In this document: piece after piece, positions 7,843 to 16,749 of the stretch
How the letters are laid out: the number at the start of each line of letters is the position of its first letter
Numbering within the stretch: the first letter of the stretch is position 1
From: Faunimonas pinastri
GTDB lineage: Bacteria > Pseudomonadota > Alphaproteobacteria > Rhizobiales > Afifellaceae
Length of the DNA: 64,000 nucleotides
Assembly (NCBI RefSeq): GCF_900110915.1
Contig: NZ_FOFG01000003.1
Span: 124,001-188,000, forward strand
Reading direction: 5' to 3'
The notes under the pieces: generated by a model
What the model was told of the DNA's origin: nothing
What the model saw: the letters and a program-made list of their open reading frames with translations, nothing else
Database searches by the model: none
Position numbers and translations under genes: made by a program

Positions 7843-9171
7843 ATGAGCTTCGAACTGAATCGCCGCCGCTTTCTCTCCGGCGTCGCGGCCGCTTCCGCCC
7901 TTACGGTCGGTTCTGTCCCCGCGCGGGCGCAGACCAAGCGTTCCCTGCTGTTCTGGCATTTCTACACCCAGCCGGCGCGCGCCAATTACCTGCGCAAGAT
8001 GGCCGACCTCTATCAGGCGGCCAACCCGGGCCTGACGATCACCATCGAATCCATGCCGACCCCGTCGGTGGTGAACCGGCTGGCCGCGGCGAAGGCGGGC
8101 GGCGCCATGCCCGATCTCGTGATCCACAGCTCCGACACGGCAATCCCGCTTTTCGCCAGTGGCGACCTGCTGCCGGCCGACGATCTGGTGAAGGATCTCG
8201 GTGGTCCGTCCTTCTTCGCGCCGACGCTGCTGGACCGCATGTCGTCGTATGATGGGCACTTCCTGAGCCTGCCCCATTACTGCGCGGCCCGCGTTCTGGT
8301 CTATCGCAAGGACCGGCTGGCGGCCGCGGGCCTGCAGCCGCCCGTCACCTGGGACGACGCGCTGAAGGCGGCCGTGGCGACCACCTCGGCCCCGGACCAT
8401 TATGGCTGGAGCTATCAGCTCAGCCGCTCCGACAATGGCGGCTGCTCCGTGCTGTACCCGCTCTCGCTGACCGCGGGCGGCGGTTTCCTCAGCAGCAAGG
8501 GCGACGTCCACTTCGACTCCGATCCCGTTCGCGAAGCGACCGAGTTCATGGTCGAGGTCATCCGCAAGGCCGGCGGTCCCGGGGTTTTCAACTACAGCGT
8601 CAACGAGAATTTCAACCTCGTGAACAGCGGCAAGACCAGCATGACGCTGGACACCGCCTCGCTGGTCGCCGTTGCCGCCAATGACGCGCCGCAGGTCGCC
8701 GAGCAGCTGGACGCCATCGAAATTCCCCGCAAGGACAAGACCGCGACGATCCTGCAATGCGCGGCGCTGATGGTGCTGAAGGGCAAGAACAAGAACCCGG
8801 AAGACGCGGGTGGATTCGCCAAGTTCCTGCTGCAGCCGGATCGCCATCTGGAGTTCCTGCACACCATCCCGCTCTTCATGTTCCCGACCACCGTGGCGAC
8901 CTCGGGAGACGTTTTCTTCTCCAACCCGGTGATCTCGCGCTTCCGGCACGTGGCGGATGTGTCCGTGGAGGCGCTGAAGCACGCGACGCTGTTCTGCTCC
9001 GACGACGGCGGTATCAATCCTTTCTCTTCTCCCGTCCTGAGTTCCCGTATCGTGGAAGACATGCTGGCCCGCATCGTTCTGAACAACACGCCTGTGAAGG
9101 ACGCGATCGGCGGTGCGCAGCAGCAGATGGCAGACCTCACGGGTATGTTGAAGCGGCGACTGCGACGGTGA
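7843..9171 (+). CDS. CUT1-type ABC sugar-binding protein with Tat signal
   Basis: A 442-residue extracellular solute-binding protein, family 1. The N-terminus has a twin-arginine signal (NRRRFLSG) followed by a hydrophobic stretch and an ARAQ cleavage region, so it is exported folded. The mature part begins with LLFWHFYTQ and shows the typical two-lobe layout. ATG 7843 is chosen over TTG 7840. Two permease genes of the MalF/MalG type follow. The family takes up oligosaccharides, sugar alcohols or glycerol phosphates; the ligand is not predictable. No ATPase gene is found in this operon. Confidence 0.88.
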   Translation: MSFELNRRRFLSGVAAASALTVGSVPARAQTKRSLLFWHFYTQPARANYLRKMADLYQAANPGLTITIESMPTPSVVNRLAAAKAGGAMPDLVIHSSDTAIPLFASGDLLPADDLVKDLGGPSFFAPTLLDRMSSYDGHFLSLPHYCAARVLVYRKDRLAAAGLQPPVTWDDALKAAVATTSAPDHYGWSYQLSRSDNGGCSVLYPLSLTAGGGFLSSKGDVHFDSDPVREATEFMVEVIRKAGGPGVFNYSVNENFNLVNSGKTSMTLDTASLVAVAANDAPQVAEQLDAIEIPRKDKTATILQCAALMVLKGKNKNPEDAGGFAKFLLQPDRHLEFLHTIPLFMFPTTVATSGDVFFSNPVISRFRHVADVSVEALKHATLFCSDDGGINPFSSPVLSSRIVEDMLARIVLNNTPVKDAIGGAQQQMADLTGMLKRRLRR

Positions 9172-9196
9172 GCGACCTCCTCCTGAAAGCTCCTGC

Positions 9197-10096
9197 ATGA
9201 CCGCTTTGCGTTCTCTGGCCGGGTTCCTCGATCGGCACCTGGCCATTCTCTTCCTGATCCCGGGCGGGCTTTGCCTCGCGCTCGTCACGGCCTATCCCTT
9301 CGTCTTCAATCTGTGGGCAAGCCTGACGGATCTGAACCTGATGTATCCCGGGGCGATGTTCGTCGGCCTGGAGAACTACACCAAGACGATCTTCGACCCG
9401 GAGCTCTGGCATTCGGCGAAGAACTCGCTGGTCTGGACAATCTCGTCGGTGCTCGGCCAGTTGCTGCTGGGTCTGATCGGTGCCCTCGCTCTCGAGCAGA
9501 CGCGAAAGGGGCGGGAACCGTTCAGGCTGATACTCGTCGTGCCGTGGGCGTTTCCGGCGATCGTGCTGGCCTATAGCTGGCGGTTTCTGCTCGACGCCGT
9601 CTACGGGGTGACCAATCACCTCCTGATGCTGGTCGGCCTTATCGACGCGCCGGTGCCGTGGCTGACGACGCCGGATTACGCCATGCCGATCATGGTTCTC
9701 ATCAACATCTGGTTCGGCTTCCCGTTCATGCTGGTGTCGATCCTCGCGGCGCTCACCATGATCCCGGCGCAGCTTTACGAGAGCGCCCGCATGGACGGCG
9801 CGGGGTACTGGCAGGAACTCCGCCACATCACCCTGCCGCTGATCATGCCGGTGCTGAGGTCGCTGGTGATCTTGCGGACGATCTTCGTCTTCAACAATTT
9901 CGACTTCATCTTCCTGACGACGGGCGGCGGGCCGGTGGATGCGACCACGACGCTGCCCGTCTATGCCTTTCAGGTCGGCTGGCAGCGCTACGATCTGGGG
10001 CGGATGGCCTCGGTCTCGGTCGTCATGATGCTGATCCTGGGCCTGCTGCTGGCGACCTATGTCTACGCGCTTCGCAAAGTGAGGGCTCCGCAGTGA
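9197..10096 (+). CDS. CUT1 ABC transporter permease, MalF/UgpA type
   Basis: A 299-residue inner-membrane protein with about six hydrophobic segments. The cytoplasmic EAA loop reads ESARMDGAGYWQELRHITLPL (about residues 195-215), the coupling site for the ATPase. It lies 25 bp after the binding-protein gene and overlaps the next permease by four bases (GTGA). It forms the heterodimeric channel with that partner. Confidence 0.88.
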   Translation: MTALRSLAGFLDRHLAILFLIPGGLCLALVTAYPFVFNLWASLTDLNLMYPGAMFVGLENYTKTIFDPELWHSAKNSLVWTISSVLGQLLLGLIGALALEQTRKGREPFRLILVVPWAFPAIVLAYSWRFLLDAVYGVTNHLLMLVGLIDAPVPWLTTPDYAMPIMVLINIWFGFPFMLVSILAALTMIPAQLYESARMDGAGYWQELRHITLPLIMPVLRSLVILRTIFVFNNFDFIFLTTGGGPVDATTTLPVYAFQVGWQRYDLGRMASVSVVMMLILGLLLATYVYALRKVRAPQ

Positions 10097-10908
10097 CCCG
10101 GACGATCTCCTATCTGATCCTGGCGGTGCTCTGTGCGTTCGCGATCTTCCCGCTCGTCTGGATGATCGCGACGTCGCTGAAGCCCTATGCCGACGTCTAT
10201 TCCTTTCCGCCCCACTACATACCCGAACACTGGTCGCTCGGTTTCTACCGGCAGGTTACGCAGGAGACGCCGTTCTTCTCCTACATGGCCAACAGCGCCA
10301 TCGTAGCCGGCAGCGCGACGGTCTTCAGCGTCCTCTTCGGCGCCATGGCGGGATGGTCGCTGGCGCGGGCACGTTTCCGTGGCCGCGAGATCGCGCTTTA
10401 TGCGGTCCTCCTCGCTTACCTCCTGCCGCAGATCCTGATCGTGATTCCGTTCTTCGGCCTGTTGGCCAAAGTCGGCCTCGCCAACAGCTACACCGGCCTG
10501 ATCCTTGCCTACACCACGCTGAACTTTCCCTTCTCCACCTGGCTGCTGACGGATTATTTTCGCAGTATCCCGAGGGAGATCGAGGAGCAGGGGCAGATAG
10601 ACGGTGCCCACAACATCTCCATCTTCTTCCGGCTGGTTCTTCCGTTGGCGACGCCCGGTCTGGCGGTTGCGGCGATCTTCGCCTTCATCAGCAGCTGGAA
10701 CGAGTTCCTGTATGCGCTGATCATCCTTGGCAACGGGGAGAAGCAGGTCCTGACCGTGGGCCTCTACAACTTCGTCGGCGGCGAGAATGCGCAGTGGGGA
10801 CCGATGATGGCGGCAACCACGCTGACCATGATCCCGACATTGCTGCTGTTTCTTGCCGTCCAGCGCCGCCTCGTCGGCGGCCTGACGGCCGGCGCGGTGA
10901 AAAGCTGA
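10093..10908 (+). CDS. CUT1 ABC transporter permease, MalG/UgpE type
   Basis: A 271-residue permease starting at GTG 10093, overlapping the previous stop by four bases. The N-terminus has IFPLVWMIATSLKP, typical of MalG proteins, and the EAA loop reads EEQGQIDGAHNISIFFRLVL. It ends with LVGGLTAGAVKS, the usual MalG-type tail. The operon continues with an SDR gene and not an ATPase, so the transporter must borrow one. The closest candidate in the window is the MalK/UgpC-type gene at 58102-59196. Confidence 0.88.
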   Translation: MTRTISYLILAVLCAFAIFPLVWMIATSLKPYADVYSFPPHYIPEHWSLGFYRQVTQETPFFSYMANSAIVAGSATVFSVLFGAMAGWSLARARFRGREIALYAVLLAYLLPQILIVIPFFGLLAKVGLANSYTGLILAYTTLNFPFSTWLLTDYFRSIPREIEEQGQIDGAHNISIFFRLVLPLATPGLAVAAIFAFISSWNEFLYALIILGNGEKQVLTVGLYNFVGGENAQWGPMMAATTLTMIPTLLLFLAVQRRLVGGLTAGAVKS

Positions 10909-10925
10909 CGCATCAGGAGAGCGGA

Positions 10926-11729
10926 ATGGGTGATCGCGTCGCCGACAAGGTGGTTTTTCTGGCAGGCGGTGGTTCGGCCGGACCCGGCTGGGGCATCGGC
11001 AAGGCCTGCGCCGCGCTCTATGCCCGCGAAGGGGCTGCCGTCTTCGTGGTGGACCGCGACGAGGTGGCCGCGCGGGAGACGGTCCGTGTCATCACGGAAG
11101 AGGGCGGGAGGGCGCTCGCCGGCATCGGCGACCTGACGTCGCCCGACGACGTGGAGCGACTGGTGGCGGAGTGCCGCGACCGGCTCGGGGGTCTTCACGT
11201 GCTGCACAACAACGTTGCGATCACCCGCGTCGGCGGTCCGGCCGAGCTCTCGCTGGAGGACTGGGACGCCTCGTGGCGGACCAACGTCACGAGCATGTTC
11301 CTGGCTTGCAAGTATGCCCTGCCGATAATGGAAAGGGACGGCGGTGGCGCCGTGGTGAACATCGCCTCCGTCGCGGCCAGCCGCTACCTCGGCGTGCCCT
11401 ATACAGCCTATTACACGACGAAGGCCGCGGTGGTGCAGTTCACCAAGGTCGTGGCGGTGCAGTATGCGACGCGCGGCATTCGCAGCAATGCGGTCTCGCC
11501 CTGTTTCGTGACGGGGCCGAATTCCAACCAGTTCCTGGAGGAGCACGGCGCCGATCCCGACATCCAGCGCTTCTCCGGCCGCCGGGCGGAACAAGCGCCG
11601 ATGCAGCGTGTCGCCACCGGCTTCGATGTGGCCTATGCCGCCCTTTACCTCGCTTCCGACGAGGCGAACTACGTCACGGGTACGGAACTCATCGTGGACG
11701 GCGGCGTCTCCGCTCAGGCGGTGTTCTGA
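10926..11729 (+). CDS. SDR-family oxidoreductase in sugar operon
   Basis: A 267-residue classical SDR. The cofactor loop GGGSAGPGWGIGKA (about residues 12-25) is slightly expanded, NN follows as HNNVAI, and the catalytic tetrad includes YYTTK. The C-terminus LIVDGGVSAQAVF is typical. ATG 10926 lies 17 bp after the permease stop. In sugar-import operons such enzymes usually oxidise the imported sugar to a lactone or reduce a keto-sugar. The facing SMP-30 lactonase at 12752-13774 makes the sugar-to-lactone reading attractive but unproven. Confidence 0.86.
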   Translation: MGDRVADKVVFLAGGGSAGPGWGIGKACAALYAREGAAVFVVDRDEVAARETVRVITEEGGRALAGIGDLTSPDDVERLVAECRDRLGGLHVLHNNVAITRVGGPAELSLEDWDASWRTNVTSMFLACKYALPIMERDGGGAVVNIASVAASRYLGVPYTAYYTTKAAVVQFTKVVAVQYATRGIRSNAVSPCFVTGPNSNQFLEEHGADPDIQRFSGRRAEQAPMQRVATGFDVAYAALYLASDEANYVTGTELIVDGGVSAQAVF

Positions 11730-11749
11730 CGCGGCCTAGTAGCCGCGTC
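11728..11749. terminator. Bidirectional hairpin containing both convergent stop codons
   Basis: GACGCGGC and GCCGCGTC form a perfect 8-bp stem with loop CTAGTA. The SDR stop overlaps the left arm and the facing gene's stop (TAG) lies in the loop. Only six bases separate the two genes, so this hairpin serves both directions. Confidence 0.7.
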
Positions 11750-12752
11750 CCTTTTCCACCAGATCGGCTAGCGGCTCTCCGGCAAGAAAGCGGTCGAGGT
11801 TGGCGAAGAGCTTTTCCGTCAGCCGGTCGTCATTGTCCTCCGACATCCACGAGACATGCGGCGAAAGCCGGATGCCGGGATGCGTGTAGAACGGATGGCC
11901 GGCGGGAAGCGGCTCCGGCGCGGTGACGTCCAGTGTCGCGGCGCCGACCTGTCCGGCTTCCAGCGCGTGGAGAAGCGCGTCGTCGTCGATCAGCTCGCCG
12001 CGCGACACATTGACGATGTGCAGCCCCGGCTTTGCCGCCGCGAAAGCCTCCCGTCCGAGAATTGCCCGCGTGTCGGATGTCAACGGCAGGGCCACGACCA
12101 GATGGTCGCTGGCGGCCATCATCTCGGGAAGGCTCGCAGCGATCTCCACGCCTTCGATCGGCGTCGCATTCGAACGCCGGAGCGCCACGAGCTTCACCCC
12201 GAAGGCACGGGCACGCTCGGCAACGGCCTGACCGATGGCGCCCAGGCCGAGCAGGCCGACCGTCTTGCCGGAAAGGCCGGCGAGCGAGCGGGGCGTCCAA
12301 TCCTCGGCGGAACGGATGAACAGGGAGTCGAACAAACGCTTCTCATGCGCGAGCAGGGCCATCAACACGTACTCGGCGATGGCGACCGCCGGCACGCCGC
12401 GCGCGCAGCTGACGGGAAGGCCGGACGTGAAGACCCAGGAGGGAAAGGCATCGACGCCCGTCGAGGCGATCTGAACGAAGCGCAGCCGTCCCGGCCATCC
12501 GGCGGGAGCCGCGTCCCGGGGCGCGGTCTTCCAACCCCTGAAAAAGGTCATCAGCACGTCTGCCTCGTCCGGCACGTCCCATGCGGAACGCGTGTCCGTA
12601 TAGGGGATGATGCGGGGGCGGGATGCATGCTCCGCAAGCCGCTCGTTCTGCAACGGGTTCAGATTGGTGGCGATCGTAAGCGGCGTCTGTCGTGTCATGA
12701 TGATCTCGGTTCGGTCGATGTCCGTCTGCGGGCCTGGCGCTGTCGGCGCCAT
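11736..12752 (-). CDS. D-2-hydroxyacid dehydrogenase (NAD-dependent)
   Basis: A 338-residue D-isomer-specific 2-hydroxyacid dehydrogenase. The Rossmann motif GLLGLGAIGQA (about 165-175) sits mid-protein. The catalytic Arg is in NVSRGELID, the Glu in VTAPEPLPAGHP, and the His in RLSPHVSWMS. It interconverts a 2-keto acid and a D-2-hydroxy acid such as glyoxylate/glycolate or hydroxypyruvate/glycerate. The start at 12752 overlaps the upstream SMP-30 stop as TGATG; ATG 12698 is an alternative that removes an 18-residue unconserved leader. It forms an operon with SMP-30 and fits sugar-acid catabolism. Confidence 0.86.
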   Translation of the reverse strand: MAPTAPGPQTDIDRTEIIMTRQTPLTIATNLNPLQNERLAEHASRPRIIPYTDTRSAWDVPDEADVLMTFFRGWKTAPRDAAPAGWPGRLRFVQIASTGVDAFPSWVFTSGLPVSCARGVPAVAIAEYVLMALLAHEKRLFDSLFIRSAEDWTPRSLAGLSGKTVGLLGLGAIGQAVAERARAFGVKLVALRRSNATPIEGVEIAASLPEMMAASDHLVVALPLTSDTRAILGREAFAAAKPGLHIVNVSRGELIDDDALLHALEAGQVGAATLDVTAPEPLPAGHPFYTHPGIRLSPHVSWMSEDNDDRLTEKLFANLDRFLAGEPLADLVEKGRGY

Positions 12753-13774
12753 CAGCTCCGCTGCTGCAGGAGTGGCGGAAAGGACCAGTGTTCGGGTCGG
12801 CGACCCGGCACCGGTGAGCGGGCGGTGACGATCTCGCTGGAGATGAGCGAGCCGAGATAGACGGTGCGGAGATCGGGGCCGCCAAAGGCGACGCTCGTCA
12901 GCGCCCGATAGTCACGGCCCGAATCGTGATAGAAATGGCTGCGGTCGATGGCGCCGGCCTTCAGCGCCGTCTCGACTTCGGCCAGCCGCGCAGGCTCGTT
13001 GTCCTCGATGAGAATGTCCTGCTCGCCGTCGGGCGAGACGCGGATCAGGCGGTTGCTGACCACGCTCGCCACCCAGAGATGCCCCTCGCTGTCGAACTCG
13101 CAGCCATCCGGGAAAGTGCAGGGCGGGAATTCGGTCAGCACGGTGGGCTTGCCGAGGGTGCCTCGGGCATCGACGTCGAAGCGCGCCAAGCGCCGCGCGG
13201 CGGTCTCGCAGACGACCAGATGCCCGCCATCCGAAGACAGGCGCGATTCGTTGGCGAAGGCCAGGCCGTCGGCGGCGATGCGGGCGGAGCCGTTCTCCAC
13301 CAGCACGATGAAGCCGTCGGCGATCCCGGTATTGTAGGCGTCGTTCCGCGGCACCGATCGCGTGCTGACGGAAAGCCACAGGCGACCCTGACGATCCCGA
13401 TTGATGAAGTTGCAGGCCGACAGTGAAACGCCGTCCACGTCCATCAGCACGGGTTCGACCCGCTCATCCGCGGTAAGCCGCCAGACGCCGCCGTCCTCCC
13501 CGACATTCGCGACCAGCATCGACCCGTCCGGCATGGGGCAAAGCCCGTTCGGAACGAAATCCGTGCCAGCCGGCGGGCGGCCGATCGCGCGGGACCGGCC
13601 ATCCGGTGCGACGTGCATCACGACGCCGTCCGCATGGGACGCGAAAACGTCGCCCTGCGCCGTCGTGATCACACTTTCAGGACGGCGCAGATTGTTGCCG
13701 ATCGTCGACCGGCCGCTCAGCTTCAGCGCCATGTCAGGCCTGCGTCGGCCGGCATCGCGGTGGATTTCCGCCAT
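12752..13774 (-). CDS. SMP-30/gluconolactonase/LRE-family protein
   Basis: A 340-residue six-bladed beta-propeller of the SMP-30/gluconolactonase family. Recognisable blade motifs include FVPNGLCPMPDGSMLVAN, ANESRLSSDGGHLVVCET and FPDGCEFDSEGHLWVASV, whose Asp/Asn residues usually hold a divalent metal. It lacks the short FLGEGPHW start seen in the two SMP-30 proteins near 57-64 kb, so it is a more distant subfamily. The likely role is hydrolysis of a sugar or organic lactone. It is the first gene of a two-gene operon and is divergent from the CapA-like gene. The start at 13774 has GGAG upstream; ATG 13732 is an alternative. Confidence 0.82.
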   Translation of the reverse strand: MAEIHRDAGRRRPDMALKLSGRSTIGNNLRRPESVITTAQGDVFASHADGVVMHVAPDGRSRAIGRPPAGTDFVPNGLCPMPDGSMLVANVGEDGGVWRLTADERVEPVLMDVDGVSLSACNFINRDRQGRLWLSVSTRSVPRNDAYNTGIADGFIVLVENGSARIAADGLAFANESRLSSDGGHLVVCETAARRLARFDVDARGTLGKPTVLTEFPPCTFPDGCEFDSEGHLWVASVVSNRLIRVSPDGEQDILIEDNEPARLAEVETALKAGAIDRSHFYHDSGRDYRALTSVAFGGPDLRTVYLGSLISSEIVTARSPVPGRRPEHWSFPPLLQQRS

Positions 13775-13925
13775 TCAGTGAGGCTCCGTGAACTGCCGGA
13801 TCGATCGAAGGCATCCGTCTTCCTTGATAGGCCGCTACATGGCGAGGGAACGCCGCTCGAGCATTGAACGAAGGGTGCCGGTTCTATAGACGCTGGTGTT
13901 CTACAAGGACAGTATAGAGATCAAG

Positions 13926-15251
13926 ATGCGGATTATTGCTTGCGGCGACGCGCTTTTCTCGGCGAGGAACCTGGCCCGACGGCTGCCTCGCAGCCTGGTT
14001 GAAACCTTGGCCGGCGCGGATGCCGTTTTCGCCAATGCCGAGTTCTGCTGTCCCGCGCGCACGACATCGCCGGCGCCGCGCCGCTTCAGCACGGCCGTCA
14101 AGCCGGAGGTGCTGGACGAGTTCGTGGATCTCAATATCCGCCTCGTGTCCTTCGCCAACAACCATACCGGCGATTTCGGTGCGCAGGGCGTGATCGACAC
14201 GATCGAAGCCGCGGAGGAACGAGGCATTCTGTCCAGTGGCATCGGCCGGAGCCTCGACGAGGCGAGGGCGGCCCAGTTCCTCGATCTGCCGGAGGGGCGG
14301 GTCAGCCTGATCTCGGCCGGAACGACCCGCGCCACGGAGTTCGCCGCGAGCCCGGCCGGACGTGGCGTGCCGGCGCGCCCCGGCCTCAACCCCCTGCGCT
14401 GGAGCCGCTCCTATGTGCTGCCCGATGCGGAATTCGAACAGCTGCGCCACATCGACGATCTGCTGGGCACGGCGGCGAGCCGGCAGGAAGTCGCCCGCAT
14501 CGAATTGATGAAGCATGGCGGGCCGGACAAGTTTGCCTTCGGTTCGGTATTCGAAGGCGCGCTGCAGATCGAGCGCGGCACGACGGCCCATGTCCGCTAC
14601 CAGATGAACGAAACGGATGCCCGCGCCATCCTCGACAATGTGCGCGACGCGGCCAACCGCTCCGAGCATGTCCTGCTCAGCCTGCACGCGCATGAGGGCC
14701 TGAACGACAACTGGTACTCGCCCGAGCCGGCCGCGTTCATCGAGGATTTCGCCCGTCGCGCCGTGGATGCCGGCGCGACCGCCGTGCTCGGCCACGGCCC
14801 GCACATGCTGCGCGGCATCGAGATCTACAAGGGCCGTCCGATCTTCTATTCCCTCGGCAGTCTGCTGATGGAGTTCGAGGGCGCGGAAACGCGGATGACA
14901 CCGGAAATGTACGAAGCGTTCGGCTTCACCCGGGACTCGCTGCCGTCGCAGCTCCACATGTCCCGCGTGCACGACGCGGATGGCAATCGCGTGGGTTTCT
15001 ATGCGGACCCGCGGTTCGCCCAGAGCTGTATTGCCATCTGCGATTTCGAAGAGGGCGAGACCAGGATCAAGCTGGTGCCGATCGACCTCGGGCTCGATCG
15101 GCCGCGTCCGTCGGAGCGGGGATTGCCGGGCCTCGCTTCGCCGGAATTCGGCCGGGAGATCGGCGAGGCGATGAGCCGGATGAGCGCGCCTTACGGCACG
15201 CGCATCACCTATGACGAGGTGGACGGGACCCTGACGGTCGCCGTCGCCTGA
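13926..15251 (+). CDS. CapA-family (PGA_cap) metallophosphatase-like protein
   Basis: A 441-residue member of the CapA/PGA_cap family. The early motif IIACGDALFS, then ANAEFC, LVSFANNHTGDFG, LSLHAHEG and LGHGPHMLRGIEIYKGRPIFYSLGS match the calcineurin-like metal-binding set of CapA. Capsule CapA acts with CapB/CapC in poly-gamma-glutamate export; neither partner is nearby and there is no signal peptide or membrane anchor. It is therefore probably a cytosolic hydrolase serving the surrounding catabolic genes. ATG 13926 is preferred to GTG 13896 because the conserved family start follows directly. The gene is divergent from SMP-30; the short gap has partly symmetric TCTATA/TATAGA elements. Confidence 0.82.
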   Translation: MRIIACGDALFSARNLARRLPRSLVETLAGADAVFANAEFCCPARTTSPAPRRFSTAVKPEVLDEFVDLNIRLVSFANNHTGDFGAQGVIDTIEAAEERGILSSGIGRSLDEARAAQFLDLPEGRVSLISAGTTRATEFAASPAGRGVPARPGLNPLRWSRSYVLPDAEFEQLRHIDDLLGTAASRQEVARIELMKHGGPDKFAFGSVFEGALQIERGTTAHVRYQMNETDARAILDNVRDAANRSEHVLLSLHAHEGLNDNWYSPEPAAFIEDFARRAVDAGATAVLGHGPHMLRGIEIYKGRPIFYSLGSLLMEFEGAETRMTPEMYEAFGFTRDSLPSQLHMSRVHDADGNRVGFYADPRFAQSCIAICDFEEGETRIKLVPIDLGLDRPRPSERGLPGLASPEFGREIGEAMSRMSAPYGTRITYDEVDGTLTVAVA

Positions 15252-15270
15252 TCGGAAGGAGCCCGGCCGG

Positions 15271-15307
15271 GATCCTGCGAGCCGCCGTTCAGGCGACTGG
15301 CAGGATC
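15271..15307. terminator. Convergent-gene hairpin
   Basis: GATCCTGC (15271-15278) pairs with GCAGGATC (15300-15307). A smaller inner stem (CGCC/GGCG) sits in the loop. It spans the stop of the minus-strand flavoenzyme and lies 19 bp after the CapA-like stop. Confidence 0.55.
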
Positions 15308-16734
15308 TTGCCGGGGTTCATGATGCCGGTGGGATCGATGGCGTGCTTGATCGTGGCCATCAGATCCACGGCGTCGCCGTGCTCCTCGCGCATATAGGCG
15401 ATCTTGCCGATGCCGATGCCGTGCTCTCCGGTACAGGTGCCGCCGACGGAGACCGCCCTCCGGACCATCTTCTTGTTGATGGCCGCCACCGCCGCCATCT
15501 CCTCGGCATTGGTGGGATCGACGGCGAAGACCACGTGGTAGTTTCCATCGCCGACATGGCCGAGAATGGCCGCGGGCACGCTGCAATCCTCCAGAAGTTC
15601 GCGCGTATACCGGATGCAGCCGCTGAGTTCGGAGACGGGAACGCAGACGTCCGAGGACCAGCCTTTCGCGTTCGCGCGCTGCGATACCACGGCATAGAAG
15701 GCGTTATGGCGCGCGTTCCAGAGGCGAGCGCGGTCTTCCGGCGTGCTCGCCCATTCGAAGTTCTTGCCGCCGTTCTCCTCAACGATCGCCTGCACGAGTT
15801 CGATCTGCTCCTGCACACCGGCCGGCGCGCCATGAAACTCGAAGACAAGGCTGTCCTCAAGCTTCAGCGAAAGACCTGAATAGGCGTTCACCGCCGCGAC
15901 GAGACCGCGATCCATCAGCTCCATCCGGGCGACCGGGATTCCGAGTTGCACGACGGCGATGGCGGCACCCACCGCCTGCTCGACCGTCTCGAAGGAGCAG
16001 AGCGCGGCCGAAACGGTCTCCGGGATGCCGTAGAGCCTGAGCGTGACTTCGGTGATGATGCCGAGGGTACCCTCGGCGCCGACGAAGAGGCGCGTCAGGT
16101 CGTAGCCGGCCGACGACTTCCTGGCCCGGCCGCCGGTGCGGATCACCTTGCCGTCCGGCAGGACCACCGTCAGGGACAGGACGTTTTCCCGCATCGTGCC
16201 GTAGCGCACGGCGTTGGTGCCGGAGGCCCGTGTCGAGGCCATGCCGCCGACCGAGGCATTCGCGCCGGGATCGATGGGGAAGAAGAGGCCGAGATCGCGG
16301 AGATACGTGTTCAACTGCTCGCGCGTGACGCCTGCCTGGACCGTGCAGTCGAGGTCCTCTGGGCTGACGCGGAGAATCTCGTTCATGCGCGACAGGTCGA
16401 CCGAGATCCCGCCATGCGTCGCCACGAGATGGCCTTCCAGCGAGGTCCCCGCACCGAAGGGGATGACCGGCACGCCGCTGGCGCTGCAAAGCCGCACGAT
16501 TTCGGCGACCTCGTCCGTCGTTTCCGCGAAGATGACGGCATCCGGGAGGGCGGGGGTGTGGTGGGCTTCACTGCCGCCATGCTGCTCGCGGAGGGCGGTC
16601 GAAATCGAGAAGCGCTCGCCGAAGCGTTGTTGCATGGTGTTCAGGAGGGCGGAGTGGGCTGCGCTCATCTGATCGCCTTCGGAATTGCGGGCCGCCGGAA
16701 GGCCGGCCGGTCGAGCGGTTGCAGTTTCAGGCAT
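15289..16734 (-). CDS. FAD-binding oxidase, D-lactate dehydrogenase (LDHD/GlcD) type
   Basis: A 481-residue flavoprotein of the VAO/PCMH fold. The FAD-binding half has PVIPFGAGTSLEGH, DPGANASVGGMASTRASGTN and FVGAEGTLGIITE. The C-terminal cap has HVGDGNYH and TCTGEHGIGIGK with metal-binding histidines, as in D-lactate dehydrogenase and GlcD. It oxidises a D-2-hydroxy acid to the 2-keto acid, passing electrons to a cytochrome or quinone. The start at ATG 16734 has GGAG six bases upstream. It follows the HCCA-isomerase-like gene with a strong hairpin in between. Substrate is uncertain (D-lactate, glycolate or 2-hydroxyglutarate type). Confidence 0.87.
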   Translation of the reverse strand: MPETATARPAGLPAARNSEGDQMSAAHSALLNTMQQRFGERFSISTALREQHGGSEAHHTPALPDAVIFAETTDEVAEIVRLCSASGVPVIPFGAGTSLEGHLVATHGGISVDLSRMNEILRVSPEDLDCTVQAGVTREQLNTYLRDLGLFFPIDPGANASVGGMASTRASGTNAVRYGTMRENVLSLTVVLPDGKVIRTGGRARKSSAGYDLTRLFVGAEGTLGIITEVTLRLYGIPETVSAALCSFETVEQAVGAAIAVVQLGIPVARMELMDRGLVAAVNAYSGLSLKLEDSLVFEFHGAPAGVQEQIELVQAIVEENGGKNFEWASTPEDRARLWNARHNAFYAVVSQRANAKGWSSDVCVPVSELSGCIRYTRELLEDCSVPAAILGHVGDGNYHVVFAVDPTNAEEMAAVAAINKKMVRRAVSVGGTCTGEHGIGIGKIAYMREEHGDAVDLMATIKHAIDPTGIMNPGKILPVA

Positions 16735-16749
16735 GAATATCTCCAAGCC

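Noticed and set aside
7798-9288. 496-codon minus-strand frame opposite the binding-protein gene
   Set aside because: Long antisense frames are common in high-GC DNA. The composition is Arg/Gly/His-rich with no domain, and the plus-strand gene is unmistakable.
13883-13918. TCTATA/TATAGA and repeated GTTCTA elements upstream of the CapA-like gene
   Set aside because: Partial symmetry only, with inconsistent spacing; not enough to call an operator.
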